A DNA stretch of 64,000 bases from Arbacia lixula (Eukaryota; Echinodermata; Echinoidea; Arbacioida; Arbaciidae): positions 16,307,035 to 16,371,034 of the forward strand of contig OZ022576.1 of assembly GCA_963669155.1 (NCBI GenBank). The letters run 5' to 3'. The notes beneath the pieces were generated by a model. The model was not told the origin of the DNA, searched no databases, and worked only from the letters and a program-made list of their open reading frames with translations. The translations under genes and the position numbers were made by a program. The stretch's first letter is position 1, and each line of letters begins with the position of its first letter. Shown piece by piece: positions 45,915 through 58,379 of the stretch.

Positions 45915-46154
45915 ATCACCATTGTTTTTTTTTATTTCCATTAAGCTATATACTGTACACATATGCATACATTTACATGTACAACAAATACATTTCACAA
46001 GATATGTTGTGTACAATTTTTTTTAGATGTTTTTTTTTCTCAAAAGGATATGCTTCAATTTACTTGTGAAAATGATGTACATCATTAGAAACATGTTTTT
46101 ACACACATACATCTTTGAAAAAAAAATCCTTCAACAAAAACTAAAACAGAGCAA

Positions 46155-46312
46155 CATGATCATACAGCACACAACATATGGGAGAGCTAGCACCTCGCAT
46201 GTGACATCACAAAATAAAACATTTCAAAAGATCATAACTTTTCTAGCCTTTGATTGCTTTTTCATGTTCCTGCTATTATTGAAACCAACTTAAGGGTGGA
46301 CCATCCCTTTAA
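46155..46312 (-). repeat. relative of the 18.8-kb fold-back element
   Basis: Reversed, it reads AAGGGATGGTCCACCCTTAA, AGTTGGTTTCAATAATAGCA and CCCATATGTTGTGTGCTG, matching the left arm of 18832-19320. It appears to be a single arm. Confidence 0.6.
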
Positions 46313-46320
46313 GATATCTC

Positions 46321-48260
46321 TCTCACACACATGCACACACTTTCTTCCTTCTTCCTCTATCTCTCAAAAAAAACACACTCATGTACACACACTCTTTCAA
46401 AATATTTCTCATCCACATACACCTACTCTCACTTTCTCTCTCGCCCCACATTTCTTTCCGTCATCTCACATCCACACACATACAATTGAATAAATATAAG
46501 GAACAGTTTCTTGCCAATTGAAGGATTTCTGAGTGGCTTATCTTTTTCTCAGAATTTCCATTTTGAGGAGTGACATTTGAAAGGATCAATGAGGAATAAG
46601 CCCTCTTACATTATTGGATCGTGTAGCTGAAATCGCTACACCTGGATATCTAGACGTGCTTCTTGGAGGTTTTTATACTTTCATCAAGTTGATGCTCAAA
46701 ATCTGGGGGAAACATGAACGTGATTAAAATTAACTTGACATCAACTATGTAAATGTAAAGTACGCCTTTGACAGCCAACTCTGGACAAAACAGGACAGAA
46801 CATGAAACTGCTTATCAGCCTCCACAGAAGAAATATCAGTCCCCATTTGAAAATTCGTCTTCAATACTTCCTGGTGACTGAAACTAGCACTGGAGTTAGT
46901 GCTGGTTTTATTAATAAGACTAGTACTGGTTTTGGCATTTAATCAGCTATCAGAAACTGGGCCCTGGAAAACATTTTCTCAAGGATAATCTAGATCAACA
47001 TTCAACATGCAGCATGTCCTTCATTGAGAAGGGCAAAGTTAGATCAATACCAATGTCTACTCTTATCTCCGGGAAGGAAATGATACCAAGGACAATGAAG
47101 TACAGTAGTAAACCTGGTACAAAGTCACTTGCCACTTATAGATTTTTGTGTCGTTGTTGTTTTTTTAGTTATGTGCAGTCCATGAGTATAACACAAGCAG
47201 AAATCTGCTGAATATATTTTGGTCTCATGGAGTAAATGAAACAATGAAATGTGATTCTGAACACTTTACTATATTTTTTTTCTAAATTCTTCTTGTTCTT
47301 ACACCATATCACATAATATGTAAAAGTCTTTGTTCAGGATACATTACTTGTCACTATATGGTAGGATTTAGTGTACAGGACATGTATGTTGTATGTAGTG
47401 TGTAATGCATGTGGTCCATAAAGACGCAAAAAATATGCAACACATAAAAATAACAGCAAGGGACAGTATTGATGAAGTATACTTAATTTAATATCCCATA
47501 CATTACAGCATTGATGGAAGAAAAGAAATCAATAAAGCATTCCCTTACGTGGATCTCTTCTAGAATAATTCATATTTAAAAAAGGACTAATGAATCATCA
47601 TGCAACAATTAACTTTCAACAGCACACAAGCTACTCAACTGCTACATGTGCCGTAATTGTTAGGAGAGAAGGGTTGCTCACACATTACAATGAGGTATAG
47701 TTTACAAAGCAGGGTGCAACAATGCCGCGAGTTACTGAGGTTGTATCGGCTACAGGCTGCGAGAGTGTCAGGCAAACTGTGATATTCATAACCACATGAC
47801 ACTAAAAACATACCTGCTTCTCGTGTTTAAACTTGAAGTTCAAACAAGTCTCATTATCTAAAATTGCCTCACGATTCTTCAAAATCACTGTAGCTCAATA
47901 TAGAATGTGACCGTGACTCAGATATCACGCTAATAGTGCTAATCTAAAACCACAAACATGGGTGTGTAATGTTATAGGCATATTATATATATATATATGT
48001 ATATAAATAGTAACATTGATGAAATAATTTCTTCCCAAGTTCCTCCTGATAACTCTATGTACGTAAGCTTTGTCCTGATCCACATGAATCGCACAAAGGC
48101 AAAGTGCATAAAGACTGTATCAGTGATTCCATAGTATTTTCCTCACATTGCAGTTGTACTTTCCAGGATAGGGATATGATCATGAAAGAAAAAAAGCCTG
48201 TTCATTAATGTGCAAAATCAGAATCAATCACTTCTGTCATCCCAAGGAATGAACAGTGTA
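46321..48260. other. AT-rich intergenic stretch
   Basis: Only CA/CT-rich low-complexity sequence (to about 46490) and featureless short frames. A TATATATATATGTATATA run lies near 47983. No supported gene. Confidence 0.5.
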
Positions 48261-48693
48261 CAGTTGAGGCCAAAAGTTTATATACACCCATAGAATTTAG
48301 TGAAATTTGTTCGCTTGCCAAACATAAAATTTACTTTATCTTCAAATTTAGTTTATCATGACAAATTTGGTATCAAATGAAAGACCATATTAAGCCCTTT
48401 CACATGATTGGGATGCCATTGGGATTAAATTATATTTCAGGTGAAATTTTCTTTGAAGAAAAAGAGTAATATTTGTACCAAATGTATTCTATTGTTTGGT
48501 AATATATTTTTACACATTGTTTCATAGAAATACATAAATGTCATATCTATTATTTATATTACATTTTCTATCATGATATGTCACCACTGAACAAAAAAGT
48601 GTTATCTGATATGTTTGTGTTGAGAAGTAACTAGCACAAATATGAAATGTTTTGTCAAGTTTTCATTTTTAATTTGTCTAAAATATGAAGGTT

Positions 48694-48725
<32 letters not shown>

Positions 48726-48935
48726 GGGGGGGGGGGGGGGGGAAATGACACCTAAATATATTTCAGCTGTCAATGACAAAGCAATGTGATGAAGGGGCAT
48801 GCCATACTCATTTGTTTGATATCAAATTCATCATGATAGCACAAATATTTTATAACATACAGTAAATTTTATGTTTGGCAAGTGTCAACTTTTCATTGAA
48901 TTATCTGGGTGTATGTAAACTTCTGGCCTCAACTG
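48261..48935. mobile_element. Tc1-like MITE
   Basis: CAGTTGAGGCCAAAAGTTTA on the left and the matching TAAACTTCTGGCCTCAACTG on the right, TA on both sides (48259-48260, 48936-48937). The terminal sequence resembles known Tc1/mariner ends. The arms pair over much of their length (TTTGGCAAG / CTTGCCAAA and ATGATA blocks). No transposase. Confidence 0.8.
48695..48742. repeat. long T run joined to a G run
   Basis: About 30 T followed by about 18 G inside the MITE. A similar T-then-G junction occurs at 28005-28048. Confidence 0.9.
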
Positions 48936-48937
48936 TA

Positions 48938-51900
48938 TATAGCATGGTTTATTGTAACCACATGTACACCGGTATGCATGTACTACAGCAAGAACTAAAT
49001 TGCTCAAAACTTACTGCACAACTTCCCACTGGAGTACAGTTACAGGTCTAAAACAGTATGCCGCATATTGCTTGTATCATTGTACTGGAACAATACTGTA
49101 AACTTCAATCACAGCTAATCAAATTTGAGCATTTCAGCTATACCGGGGGTTGCTGTCATGTACAAGGGTCCAACATTATTTGTGACATAGCCATTATTTT
49201 ACAGTTTACAAACCGATGTGTGTATGGAGATGTTTTGAATATATACATACAATATATAGCGTACAATGATGCCTTTGTTAGTTAGTAAGTGTGATATGGA
49301 GTGTGCAAACTACTAGTTAATGTGATCTTAACCACTCAGTTATGGCAGTTAAGGTACACACTGACTCATACACATGTGTCTGTGTGTGTGTCCATGTGTA
49401 CCAGAACCTGCAACCGAAGAGAAGTTTTAAATTAAATCTAAATCTAACACATTGTAGGAAAGCTGTCGCACCCTGCTAAGCTCTAAGCAACATGCACAGG
49501 TATAGTATTATAAAGCAATATTCTAGACACATAAGTGCATTTATAAGGCAATGTCAACTAATATGACACACATTAACTAAATATTTGCTTTCATATACAG
49601 GTATCTTAACAAAAGTATCTTCAATAATGATATTACATGTTCATGACTTAACTTCTTATCCAAACCAAGGCTGTGAGATCTTTTATATTGCAAAAAACTG
49701 TTATTACTGCTGTATAACTGACCAGATAAAGCAAGATACAAAAAGATGAAGATGATACACAAACTAACATAAAAATTAGAAAAAGAGAGAATAAGACGTG
49801 ATAAGCAAAGAATACTTGATTTTTTTAGTCAGGTAAAATTTGATTGTGCACGTTTCAGAAGCATGTACACAGTGCACTGATTAGTTCCTTCAGAATATGG
49901 AGATGGAGATGACATTTCAACAGCCGAAGTTTGCTGATGCAATGAAATGGTGTAACATGTTCATTTACCGTAAATAACGTAACATGTTCATTTCCTGTAA
50001 AAAGCGTAACATGGTCATTTACCGTAAATTGCATAACATGGTCATTTGCTGTAAATAGTGTAACACGTTCAGTTGCCGTAAATAGCATAGCATGGTCATT
50101 TACCATCTGAACATAAGTACCTGGAGTGGAAAAGGGGTGTACTTTCAACCCTTCTGAAAAATGAGAAAAGATTTACTCTCGCGCCTTGACTTCTTGAATA
50201 TTCCCTCTCCTTTATCCATTAACAAAGATACACACTATAATAACAAAACAAAATTCTACTGAAAGCTTGTAAATAATACATCTGCATCAAATTCAGTTGA
50301 AGCCTTTTTTTCTCTTTAAATATGAATATCTTCAGAACTGTTATGCAGTTGCAAAATTTTTAAAAGTTAAAAGATTCAATCATAAAATGCACATTAGCAA
50401 CATATCAGCACAATTTTGATTCTTCACATCAATATTTTTCCGGAAATTTACAATTCCTACGCGTTTCAAAATGACACATACATGTAACACATCAGTGTAA
50501 AATCATTACATATCCCTGAATTGCTTAATAATTCTCCAAGAACTTCTTTCCTTTTTCGAGTATATAGAGTTACTTAGAGACAAAATTCAATAGCCCAATA
50601 CATTCCACATTCTCACAACCACACACTGCACCCTTACCATCTTGGCCAAGTAACATGTAGATTTGCAATTACTTGAAATGATTGAAGCTAAACGGTTGGG
50701 CAAACAGCAAAAAAATGTCCATCTGTAAGAGGGGTGAGGTTTCAACCATTTCAAATCCATGCAATTGCCTTTGGGCCAATATTCTGCCAAACCTTGGGAT
50801 TGATTGTATGTCAATCACGAACCAACCAGTGCCAATGTTCAAACAGTTAAATTAATTGGCTCCTATACATCTTAAAACTGGTTCTACGTGTATGTGAAGC
50901 AACAACCAATCAAAGTCCATAATTAACATGGGTATTTTGTTTTGTTCAAAACAGTTCTTCAAATTGCATATTGACTGCCCAAAAGTAACCAGCAAAATGT
51001 CATGTTAAATGGCACAAGAACGTCTTCTACAATGCTCAGTACACCACCTGGTAATTTGGAGCATCCATAGTATGACGTGTACCAAAAAGAATAGGTCATA
51101 GCAACAAGGTCCTTTCAATGATGTCTTTATACATACCAGTAAGATTTGGTCATGAACATTCTTGACCAAAAGCTATCATAACTATTAACTTATGAGCCAT
51201 CCTTAACATGGACGTACTCTTCTTTCTTCGATCTACGTAGATATCAGCTTACCTGCTGCTGAAAATACTTGCATGGTTTTTGTTCAGATGGATTTTATTT
51301 CTTTGCCACATATTAAGTATCAATACGAGGAGAGCAATAAGACTAGGGCTTCAAATGTGCATGCTAGAGACAAAGTCCTAAAATGGAGGTAAACTGTAGT
51401 AAAAAAAAAAAAAGGAACTGATATTTCAAAGACTTATTACCAAATATATTAACATCTTAGAATACAAATGTAGCAATGCAAACGATATAGGGCCTATCCG
51501 CATGAACTTGTGAAAAACAGCATTCTTATAGTACATGTGTATCTCTGGCTGATATACTGTACATGCATGTACTGCCCAGGTTTTGTTCTAAAACTGCAAT
51601 ACTTATACTTTTGTATGTGCTTACCAAGCGTAAATTTACTATCAGTACTTGTAAATTGCTGTACACCACTCACACGAGCTAAGAAATAAGTTATTGGTGT
51701 TTGACTACTTCTGAGTAAAGGATTATTAAAAAAAAAAAAACGCCAGCAAACACACTTCAAAAATAACTCATCTGACAGCACCCACTTCTTAATATGACAT
51801 GTGTTCAATAATGTGCTGCTTGCTACTGTCAAGACATATATGATAATCAAAATGCTTATTAAAAAATCACATCATACATGATCGATTGGACAACAAACGG

Positions 51901-52828
51901 TACACTTGCACATGACCTGGGAGACATGAGAAAAGTGAGCTCAGTGTAGTCCCTCTTCCTGTGTGCAGGCCGCCATGCTCTGTTCCCAAAAATGCATCAA
52001 TTTTGCTCAGAAGCCTTGGCCAGGCTTGTCGTGTACACTGAGTCACAATGAGTGTGCACAACACAGGAGGGAGGGGAGGGGATTGGGGGGCGTACACCAT
52101 ATGACAGTGCCACATGATACTGAAATTACTGGCAGTAAGAACAACCCGGGATGGGGGAGACAGCATTGGTAGAGGTGTTGTTTATTTTCTATACACAGGC
52201 GATATACTCTCAGAGATGAAACTATGCATGAATTCTACAGTAGTTTTCTACATGAAGCTTCAATAATATAACTTCGGCAAAGCACCTGTACCCATTTATG
52301 CCAATATACGATACAAAATGTTACTCTGCTAAACGATGAAATATTAGTATATTCAGGAGGATAAAGACAGAACACACTGTCAATCATGCTCAATAGTTCC
52401 AATCTGCTCTTACATGGCTAACCTAAGGTGAGATGCCATAGAAGGTATACATGTAGTACCGGTATATCAAACACCTCTTCATTGCTTGGTTTTTATGCTG
52501 GATACAGCGCAGCTACATTCATACTGGGTTGACTTTACATAATAGCAGTGCCAACTGCTTTTAGCCCAATCAACGGCAGTGAACCCCTGCAAGATAATCA
52601 GTATAAATTTACGCGTGCCCCAGTAGGTATTGATTACAGACAGAAAAAAAGGAAATGTACACAGATACAGTATAACAAATTTATATTTTTATCACTTTTT
52701 TTCCATTTTTTTTTTTCTTGCGGTACTGGCAAATACCCTCCCACACAAGCTACCATCAACATGTACACATGTACACCATCAAATACATGAATAAAATATC
52801 TATGATAAAAACTACTCTTGACTGAGCG
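48938..52828 (-). other. probable zinc-finger gene 3' flank/UTR, AT-rich
   Basis: This lies downstream of the minus-strand zinc-finger stop. No second gene is supported. TTTATT (AATAAA on the minus strand) occurs at several places, including about 52182 and 51294, so the true 3' end is unresolved. It contains a 27-bp minisatellite. Confidence 0.45.
49950..50108 (-). repeat. 27-bp minisatellite, about six copies
   Basis: The CATG anchor recurs at 49956, 49983, 50010, 50037, 50064 (CACG) and 50091, exactly every 27 bp. Because 27 is a multiple of three, the minus strand stays open and would read a nine-residue repeat of the type VTLFTANDH. No evidence of translation. Confidence 0.85.
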
Positions 52829-52977
52829 CTACAGCTTCTGAATCTTTTCCCCGACGACTACTGGATTGTTTTTCCTAATTTCTTCTTGGCCGTGTGAGCG
52901 GTAGTCAAACGAACACTCGTGTTTGTCTGAGTAGCGGTGTATACTGCAGTACATGCCTCCACATCGGCATTCGAAAC
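52829..52977 (-). CDS. zinc-finger gene coding exon 3 (AN1 second half)
   Basis: Residues 158-206, [20 protein letters not shown] then [10 protein letters not shown] and the C-terminus. Minus-strand acceptor TTTTGTGCAG. The intron splits the AN1 finger after GLT. Confidence 0.95.
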
Positions 52978-55900
52978 CTGCACAAAAGCAGAGGAAGAAA
53001 TGCAAAAACAAAGTTCGAATTTAGCTTTCAGTTTCATTTTTTTTTTAAATACACAAAAGTATTAAAATAGAGATGATGAGAAGCGAAAAGCTGTATCATT
53101 ATGATCAATTACCGGTAGTTCTTATCATTAATACCAGTATTATCGTTATTTATTATATCATAACAACATCTTGTACATGTAAATGTAAGTATTACTTACT
53201 ACAACTACTACTACTACATTTACTAGCAGTAGTAGTATTTCAGTGCAAGAATACTTTCATTACACTGTGAATGCCGTTTCACATAATATGCAAATTCAAC
53301 ATTTGTTCTTGCTCTTCAGAAAAAATGTTGAAATCTCACTTGAAAAGGGAACTCTGGTATGACTATGCAACAGAGCTCTGTGGGCCAACCCTTAGAAAAA
53401 TGCAATAAAAGGAGGCAGCAAGGGAGTTGCTAGTAAACGTGGATGAGCTACATGTACATGTACCCACAACTGCCATCACGCATTGTGAGCACGGCAACTT
53501 CCTTGTTATGAAGCGAGATTAGGATCTGTGTCAGTGACAAGATCCTCTATGAGTCAAACATCATTCCACAGTGAACATGGGCTCAGTTCACAACTTGACC
53601 AATTTCCAGTCATTACTCATGACACTTTACACCCACAACATGCACTCTTGTGGTTAGCTATGTGAACATGTGAATGAGTAGCACACATGTACATGTACAG
53701 TAAATGTGTTCATGTGTTGAGGCTCTTCTGCCGTCACTGAATACTAATACATGCTTGGCTGATGCTTTAGAACAGTATACTGGAACATGTATAACAAAGT
53801 TGTGATGAGATGTTCATCAGTTTATATTGTACAATGCATCCTGTAAACAAGGTCATGTAACTGTACTGCAGATATTACAATATCTTTCTAATAAAAACTA
53901 GGGCTACAGGTATCTAATTGGCTTTAATACAAGAAGAATAGTGCAGACAATTTACATGACAAATACATCATGGACCCTAACATGTGTACAATTTATGAAA
54001 TAAAAGAAATACCATTAACAGTTTCTGGGAATCAATCTACACACAATATATAGATGCAAAAACGCTCCTTCTGTTCAAACTTGGATAAGAACAGATACTC
54101 CTGACAAAATGTCCCAATTTTGAAATGAGTGCTAAGCTCTAGAAAATTTAGACATGGAGATACAAGTATGTGTAAAAAAAAAATGTAACTACCTTTATAT
54201 CAGGTAAAGAATTTGGGGTTGCAATTAGGACTAGGTAAATAATTTTTTTTTTAATCAAGTCCTTTCTATTTTTTTTTTCAAAAGAATAAGCACTCTATAT
54301 TTATTTGAGTTTGTGAATAAACAAGACCAAATGTGCTATGTGCATGTACCCTGACATAGAGACATTCAATGAACATAGAAGCAGCTGATCAAACTACAAG
54401 AGTGACTCCGCTTTACTACATGAACTCTACATACATGTACATAGACTGAACAAGTGACGGTACATGTACAGTCGAAGTGCCCATTGAACACATGCTTGCG
54501 AGCTATAGCTAACTAGCAGCACACAAATGTATGTACAACAAACGGGAGTTCAGCAGATGTAATCCATGAGGTTTGTTAATGCTTTATATTGCTTCATGTC
54601 ATATCAATTTCGACACAGTATTGATCACAAACTGTGAAACGTATGTCACATCGTTCTTCTGTGATAGGCTCTGGCAGAGACGTATGACGATTGAATACTT
54701 TCTTTTCTCTATGTTTGCAGCAGTTAAGTGAACAGCCTGCCGTGCCTCCCCTGCCCTGTGAGTAACGGGCAAATGGCAAACGTCGTTCGTTTTTTTTTTT
54801 AAATTGTGCGCTCAAAGTTGGAATGTGGCTTTTTTGCGAGTGCCGTCAATACGCCGGTCCGTACATGAAAGTATGTCAATATTTAGCTTGACATCAAATG
54901 AACGTCGCAAAATTATCCACATCAATAACAAATATAAGACCTCACATGAGAAGGAAAGCTAGTATTTAACTTTAAAATTTATATTAAAAAATATGTACGC
55001 ATTGACGTAAAGTCTCAAATCATAATCATGTGACCTCTCACTGCCTACCAATTTGACCTCAGAATTTCATGTTATCTTCAAATGTGGTGGAGAGATTAGA
55101 TACTTCGACATATTCGTTTTCTTTTATTTGTTGCAAAACCATGACCCTTGAGGATACAACCTCAAAGCTCACCAGTTCATCTCTTTATAGTGATTTAACT
55201 TTATTAACATGCTGAGTTAAAATAAGTGAAAAGGAGGAATTTGGGGCTATTTTCCTGAAGTTCAATGCAAACCTCACCAGTCTTTTTACCATGTTTGCTC
55301 AACATTAAATCATTAAATTTTGCGCTATTGTAAAAAAATTCTAGGTAATTTAACGACTTTTGACCTTTGACTTTGAAGGAAATTGACATTTAATAAATTG
55401 TATCAATGAGCTGCACGTCATGATTCATCTTGTACCATGTTTGGTTAAAATTGGATCATTGAATTTTTAAAAATTTTGACTTTGTTGATTTTTCCATCTT
55501 GATTACATATGATCCTGATTCGACATGGTTAATTGGTTCCAAGTTTAAAGAGAAACCATCACAAATGATTGGGAATTTGCATGATCAAACAGGGAACTGA
55601 CAGACAATGGCTAAAGCACAGCAGAGGACTCACCTGTAAGGCCAACCTTCTTGCGGCACGTGTGACATCTATTTCTCTTTTTCTTGCCCTTTTCGCTCCC
55701 GTCACTCGAGTCCTGCGAGTCTGAGACTGTGGGCGAGGAGGCACCGCCCTGGGGCTGTGACTCTGACTTGATAGGCGACGAGTTGCTGCAGTCGTCCTCC
55801 TCCGGCGCTTCCACGCGCTCGTTGGCGGCGGCAATGGAAGTAACAGTTGTGGCAGTGGTGGCAGTGGTGGTTGCAGCGGTCAGGGCAGCGTCCGGTGCAA

Positions 55901-56476
55901 TGGTGCTCGGCGTTTGTGTTGATGAGTTAGCACTTGTTGTGTTACTTGAGCCTGCAATGATTGCACAGGGAAAGTGAGGTTTATGACAGGTTCCATAGCC
56001 TATAGACATTTTGACACACACATAACTGTTTTGGCTTCTCAAGCAGACCATCTACTCCTATATGTACACTCATGGAAAAATTAACATACGTTTCTATTGA
56101 CATGCCGTATGCCAAGTCTGAATCACTTCATGACTTCTGAGAGACTGGCAAAAGGAAAGAGTTTACATATAATATAAAGAAGGTAGCAAACAGTAAAGTG
56201 AATGTAACAGAAATAAGAACAGAAAAAAAAGTTAAAATATAGATTTGTATAATTTGTATAATTCCTCATCTTGCCCTCTTGTAACAGCTAATATCACATT
56301 GTGCAAAATGTCTCTAACATACCCAAAGTTGGTACAGGTGAATTCTGTTTTTTCCTCATGTAATCCTTGTGACATTTAGAGCACATTCCCTCTGTAGCAG
56401 CACTTCCGTAAAATCCGCAGCCACTCCGACAGAGATTCGCCTGCATCTCTTTGCTGCCATTGCTACTATCCATCAT
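52829..56476 (-). CDS. ZFAND5/6-type A20/AN1 zinc-finger protein
   Basis: Coding exons on the minus strand: 56476-56323, 55951-55634, 52977-52829; 621 nt, 206 aa. The A20 finger uses C16, C20, C32 and C35 (C-x3-C-x11-C-x2-C). The linker (about 52-140) is Ala/Thr- then Ser-rich with an acidic EAPEEDD patch. The AN1 finger uses C147, C150, C161, C163, C168, H171, H177 and C179. The tail [14 protein letters not shown] matches the family. Length is like vertebrate ZFAND5 (213) and ZFAND6 (208), but I cannot choose between them. Family members bind ubiquitin through A20 and link to the proteasome, stress signalling or peroxisome import. ATG-ATG follows 8 nt of UTR in exon 1; earlier exons are non-coding. 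Confidence 0.95.
55634..55951 (-). CDS. zinc-finger gene coding exon 2 (linker, AN1 start)
   Basis: 318 nt, phase 1 at both ends, residues 52-157: low-complexity linker, basic GKKKRNR, then [11 protein letters not shown]. In-frame skipping would remove the first AN1 Cys pair and the whole linker. Acceptor ATCATTGCAG, donor GTGAGT. Confidence 0.94.
56323..56476 (-). CDS. zinc-finger gene coding exon 1 (A20)
   Basis: Starts [16 protein letters not shown] and includes all four A20 cysteines. The exon begins at 56484 behind CTTGGGCAG; the donor is GTATGT. Confidence 0.94.
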
Positions 56477-57059
56477 AACCGTATCTGCCCAAGAAAAAGA
56501 TAATATAACACAGAAAAAAAAAAGTTTTAAAAAAATTGAACATGTTTGTGTCATGTACACATCATCACAAATCAGATGAGATAAATTACATAAGTTGTAA
56601 AATGAAGAGTGTTCGCCTCTTTCATCACAAATAAACCATACTATATATATATACTATACTATATCTTTAGCTATGTACATAAATTATGCTATCATGTAGA
56701 ATATATTATACAGTAATATGTACACCAATAATAAAATATGAAAGGTTCATATATGCTGTTAATACATCAGTAAAGTTCAATATAGTATATGAGGCATGTT
56801 GATTACCTGCAGTTACCAAGAGTACAACCCATGCAATAGTAGAATGTGACCCTTGTATGTGTAATCAAATAAACTATTGATAATTTTATAAGCAAGAATC
56901 TCTTACATAACAAACACAACTACATCATTACATGTACATGCATGCTATACGCATCACTAAAAAGTCATCAATGTACATCTCATAAAACAACATTATTTTC
57001 AGGTCACATTTGGAATGAACATCAAACTCTTAGATATAAGCAAAACCTATTGGAAACAC

Positions 57060-57125
57060 TATGAACTCACCTGTCTAATTTCCACACGCTTCGCAGAAAC
57101 GGTGCACGTAGTGCTTTGTCTGTGC
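57060..57125 (-). other. possible non-coding 5' exon of the zinc-finger gene
   Basis: On the minus strand, GCGAAGCGTGTGGAAATTAGACAG is followed by a consensus donor, GTGAGTTC, about 580 nt before coding exon 1. The 5' boundary is unclear. Confidence 0.25.
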
Positions 57126-57439
57126 ACTTGTTTCTTCCTTTCAGAACAATCAGTGTTACAAATTCCTGTTTTTGCTCTTTTTTTGTTTGCCTCGACTGAA
57201 GATATCAAGTTTACAGCATTGCACTCATTGCCAGATCCAATATAACATCAGACTTGTCTTCACTGTAAAGATATCAGAAAAGAGAAAAAGATGCATACAT
57301 GTAATTACTTTCCAAACAAAGAGTCATAAAAACAATCTCAAATCAAACAAATCATGGTTACTACTGAAGTATGCATACATGTCAACATTTGTTTTCTTTT
57401 ACACATGTTCTGTACCTACTACATGAACATGTACAAATG

Positions 57440-57690
57440 AACAAATGTACAGTGTAAATCATAGATCCACGTACACTTGCTTTACATGTTACAGGACCAC
57501 TGCACAGTAACAAATATATATTGTAGGTCCATGTACACTTGCATAAAATGTTACATGCCCATTGCACACTAACATACATATGTTAGGTCATGTACATGTA
57601 CACTAGCTTGCATAAAATGTTACAATCATATTGCACAGCAACATGTGTATATCGAAGGTCCATGTACACTTGCAAAATATGATACATGCG
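57440..57690. repeat. about 62-66-bp minisatellite
   Basis: GTACACTTGC-type anchors at about 57471, 57533, 57598 and 57664, each followed by AAAATGTTACAT and a TTGCACAGTAACA-like block. Diverged copies; no coding value. Confidence 0.65.
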
Positions 57691-58254
57691 CAGCTACATG
57701 TAATTAGGTCATATCATTCACCCCCACATCGCATGATACAATATGTATGTACCTTGTACTACCACATGTAGTGCAACAACACCAGTGCATTTCAATCTAT
57801 CTATGCTATGCAGTCTATACAACTACATTGTAGTGTACAAATGTACATGTACCGATGGACATTGTGCATACACTGTACACTGTACAATGCAGAATGTGGT
57901 ACATCGCCCTGTGCGTGAACTCTGTGCATGATTTGGAGTGTGGGTCATGCATACAATTGTGTACCTACTGGTACATGTACATGTAAGCATGACCAGATTT
58001 TTTCTTTGTTGCCTGTGTGGTTTGATAAGCAAAGAGAGGCTTAGATTATGGGGTAAAGATCAGCTGGCAAGAAGAATCGAGAAGGAAACTGGAGTAAGGG
58101 GAAAAGACAGGAACAAAGTCGACCGCTTTAGTCAGACTCAAAGTCCATGTTGATTGGTTACATTACAAAATACAGTAAGACGTAAAATGCAGTTATGAAC
58201 TACATCATGTAGTGTGCTACATTGTGTCAAATTAATGGGTAGATATCTTGTACA

Positions 58255-58373
58255 GGGGCCATATTCATGAAAACTTACTAACTAACCTAGTTAGTTTCTA
58301 AAAGTGCATACATGTAGCTGAATGAACTTGAGTAATTAACTAGGCTTAGTAGAGTTTAATGAACATGGCCCCC
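58255..58373. mobile_element. short GGGGCC-end inverted repeat
   Basis: GGGGCCATATTCATGAAAAC pairs with TTTAATGAACATGGCCCC, with CTAACTAACCTAG / CTTAG blocks inside. Its ends resemble those of the 21346-22286 element. Confidence 0.55.
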
Positions 58374-58379
58374 GGAACT

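Noticed and set aside
45692..46069. Frames over the CA repeat on both strands
   Set aside because: Low-complexity microsatellite translation.
49950..50108. CRISPR-like array
   Set aside because: Direct 27-bp tandem units with no unique spacers, in animal DNA.
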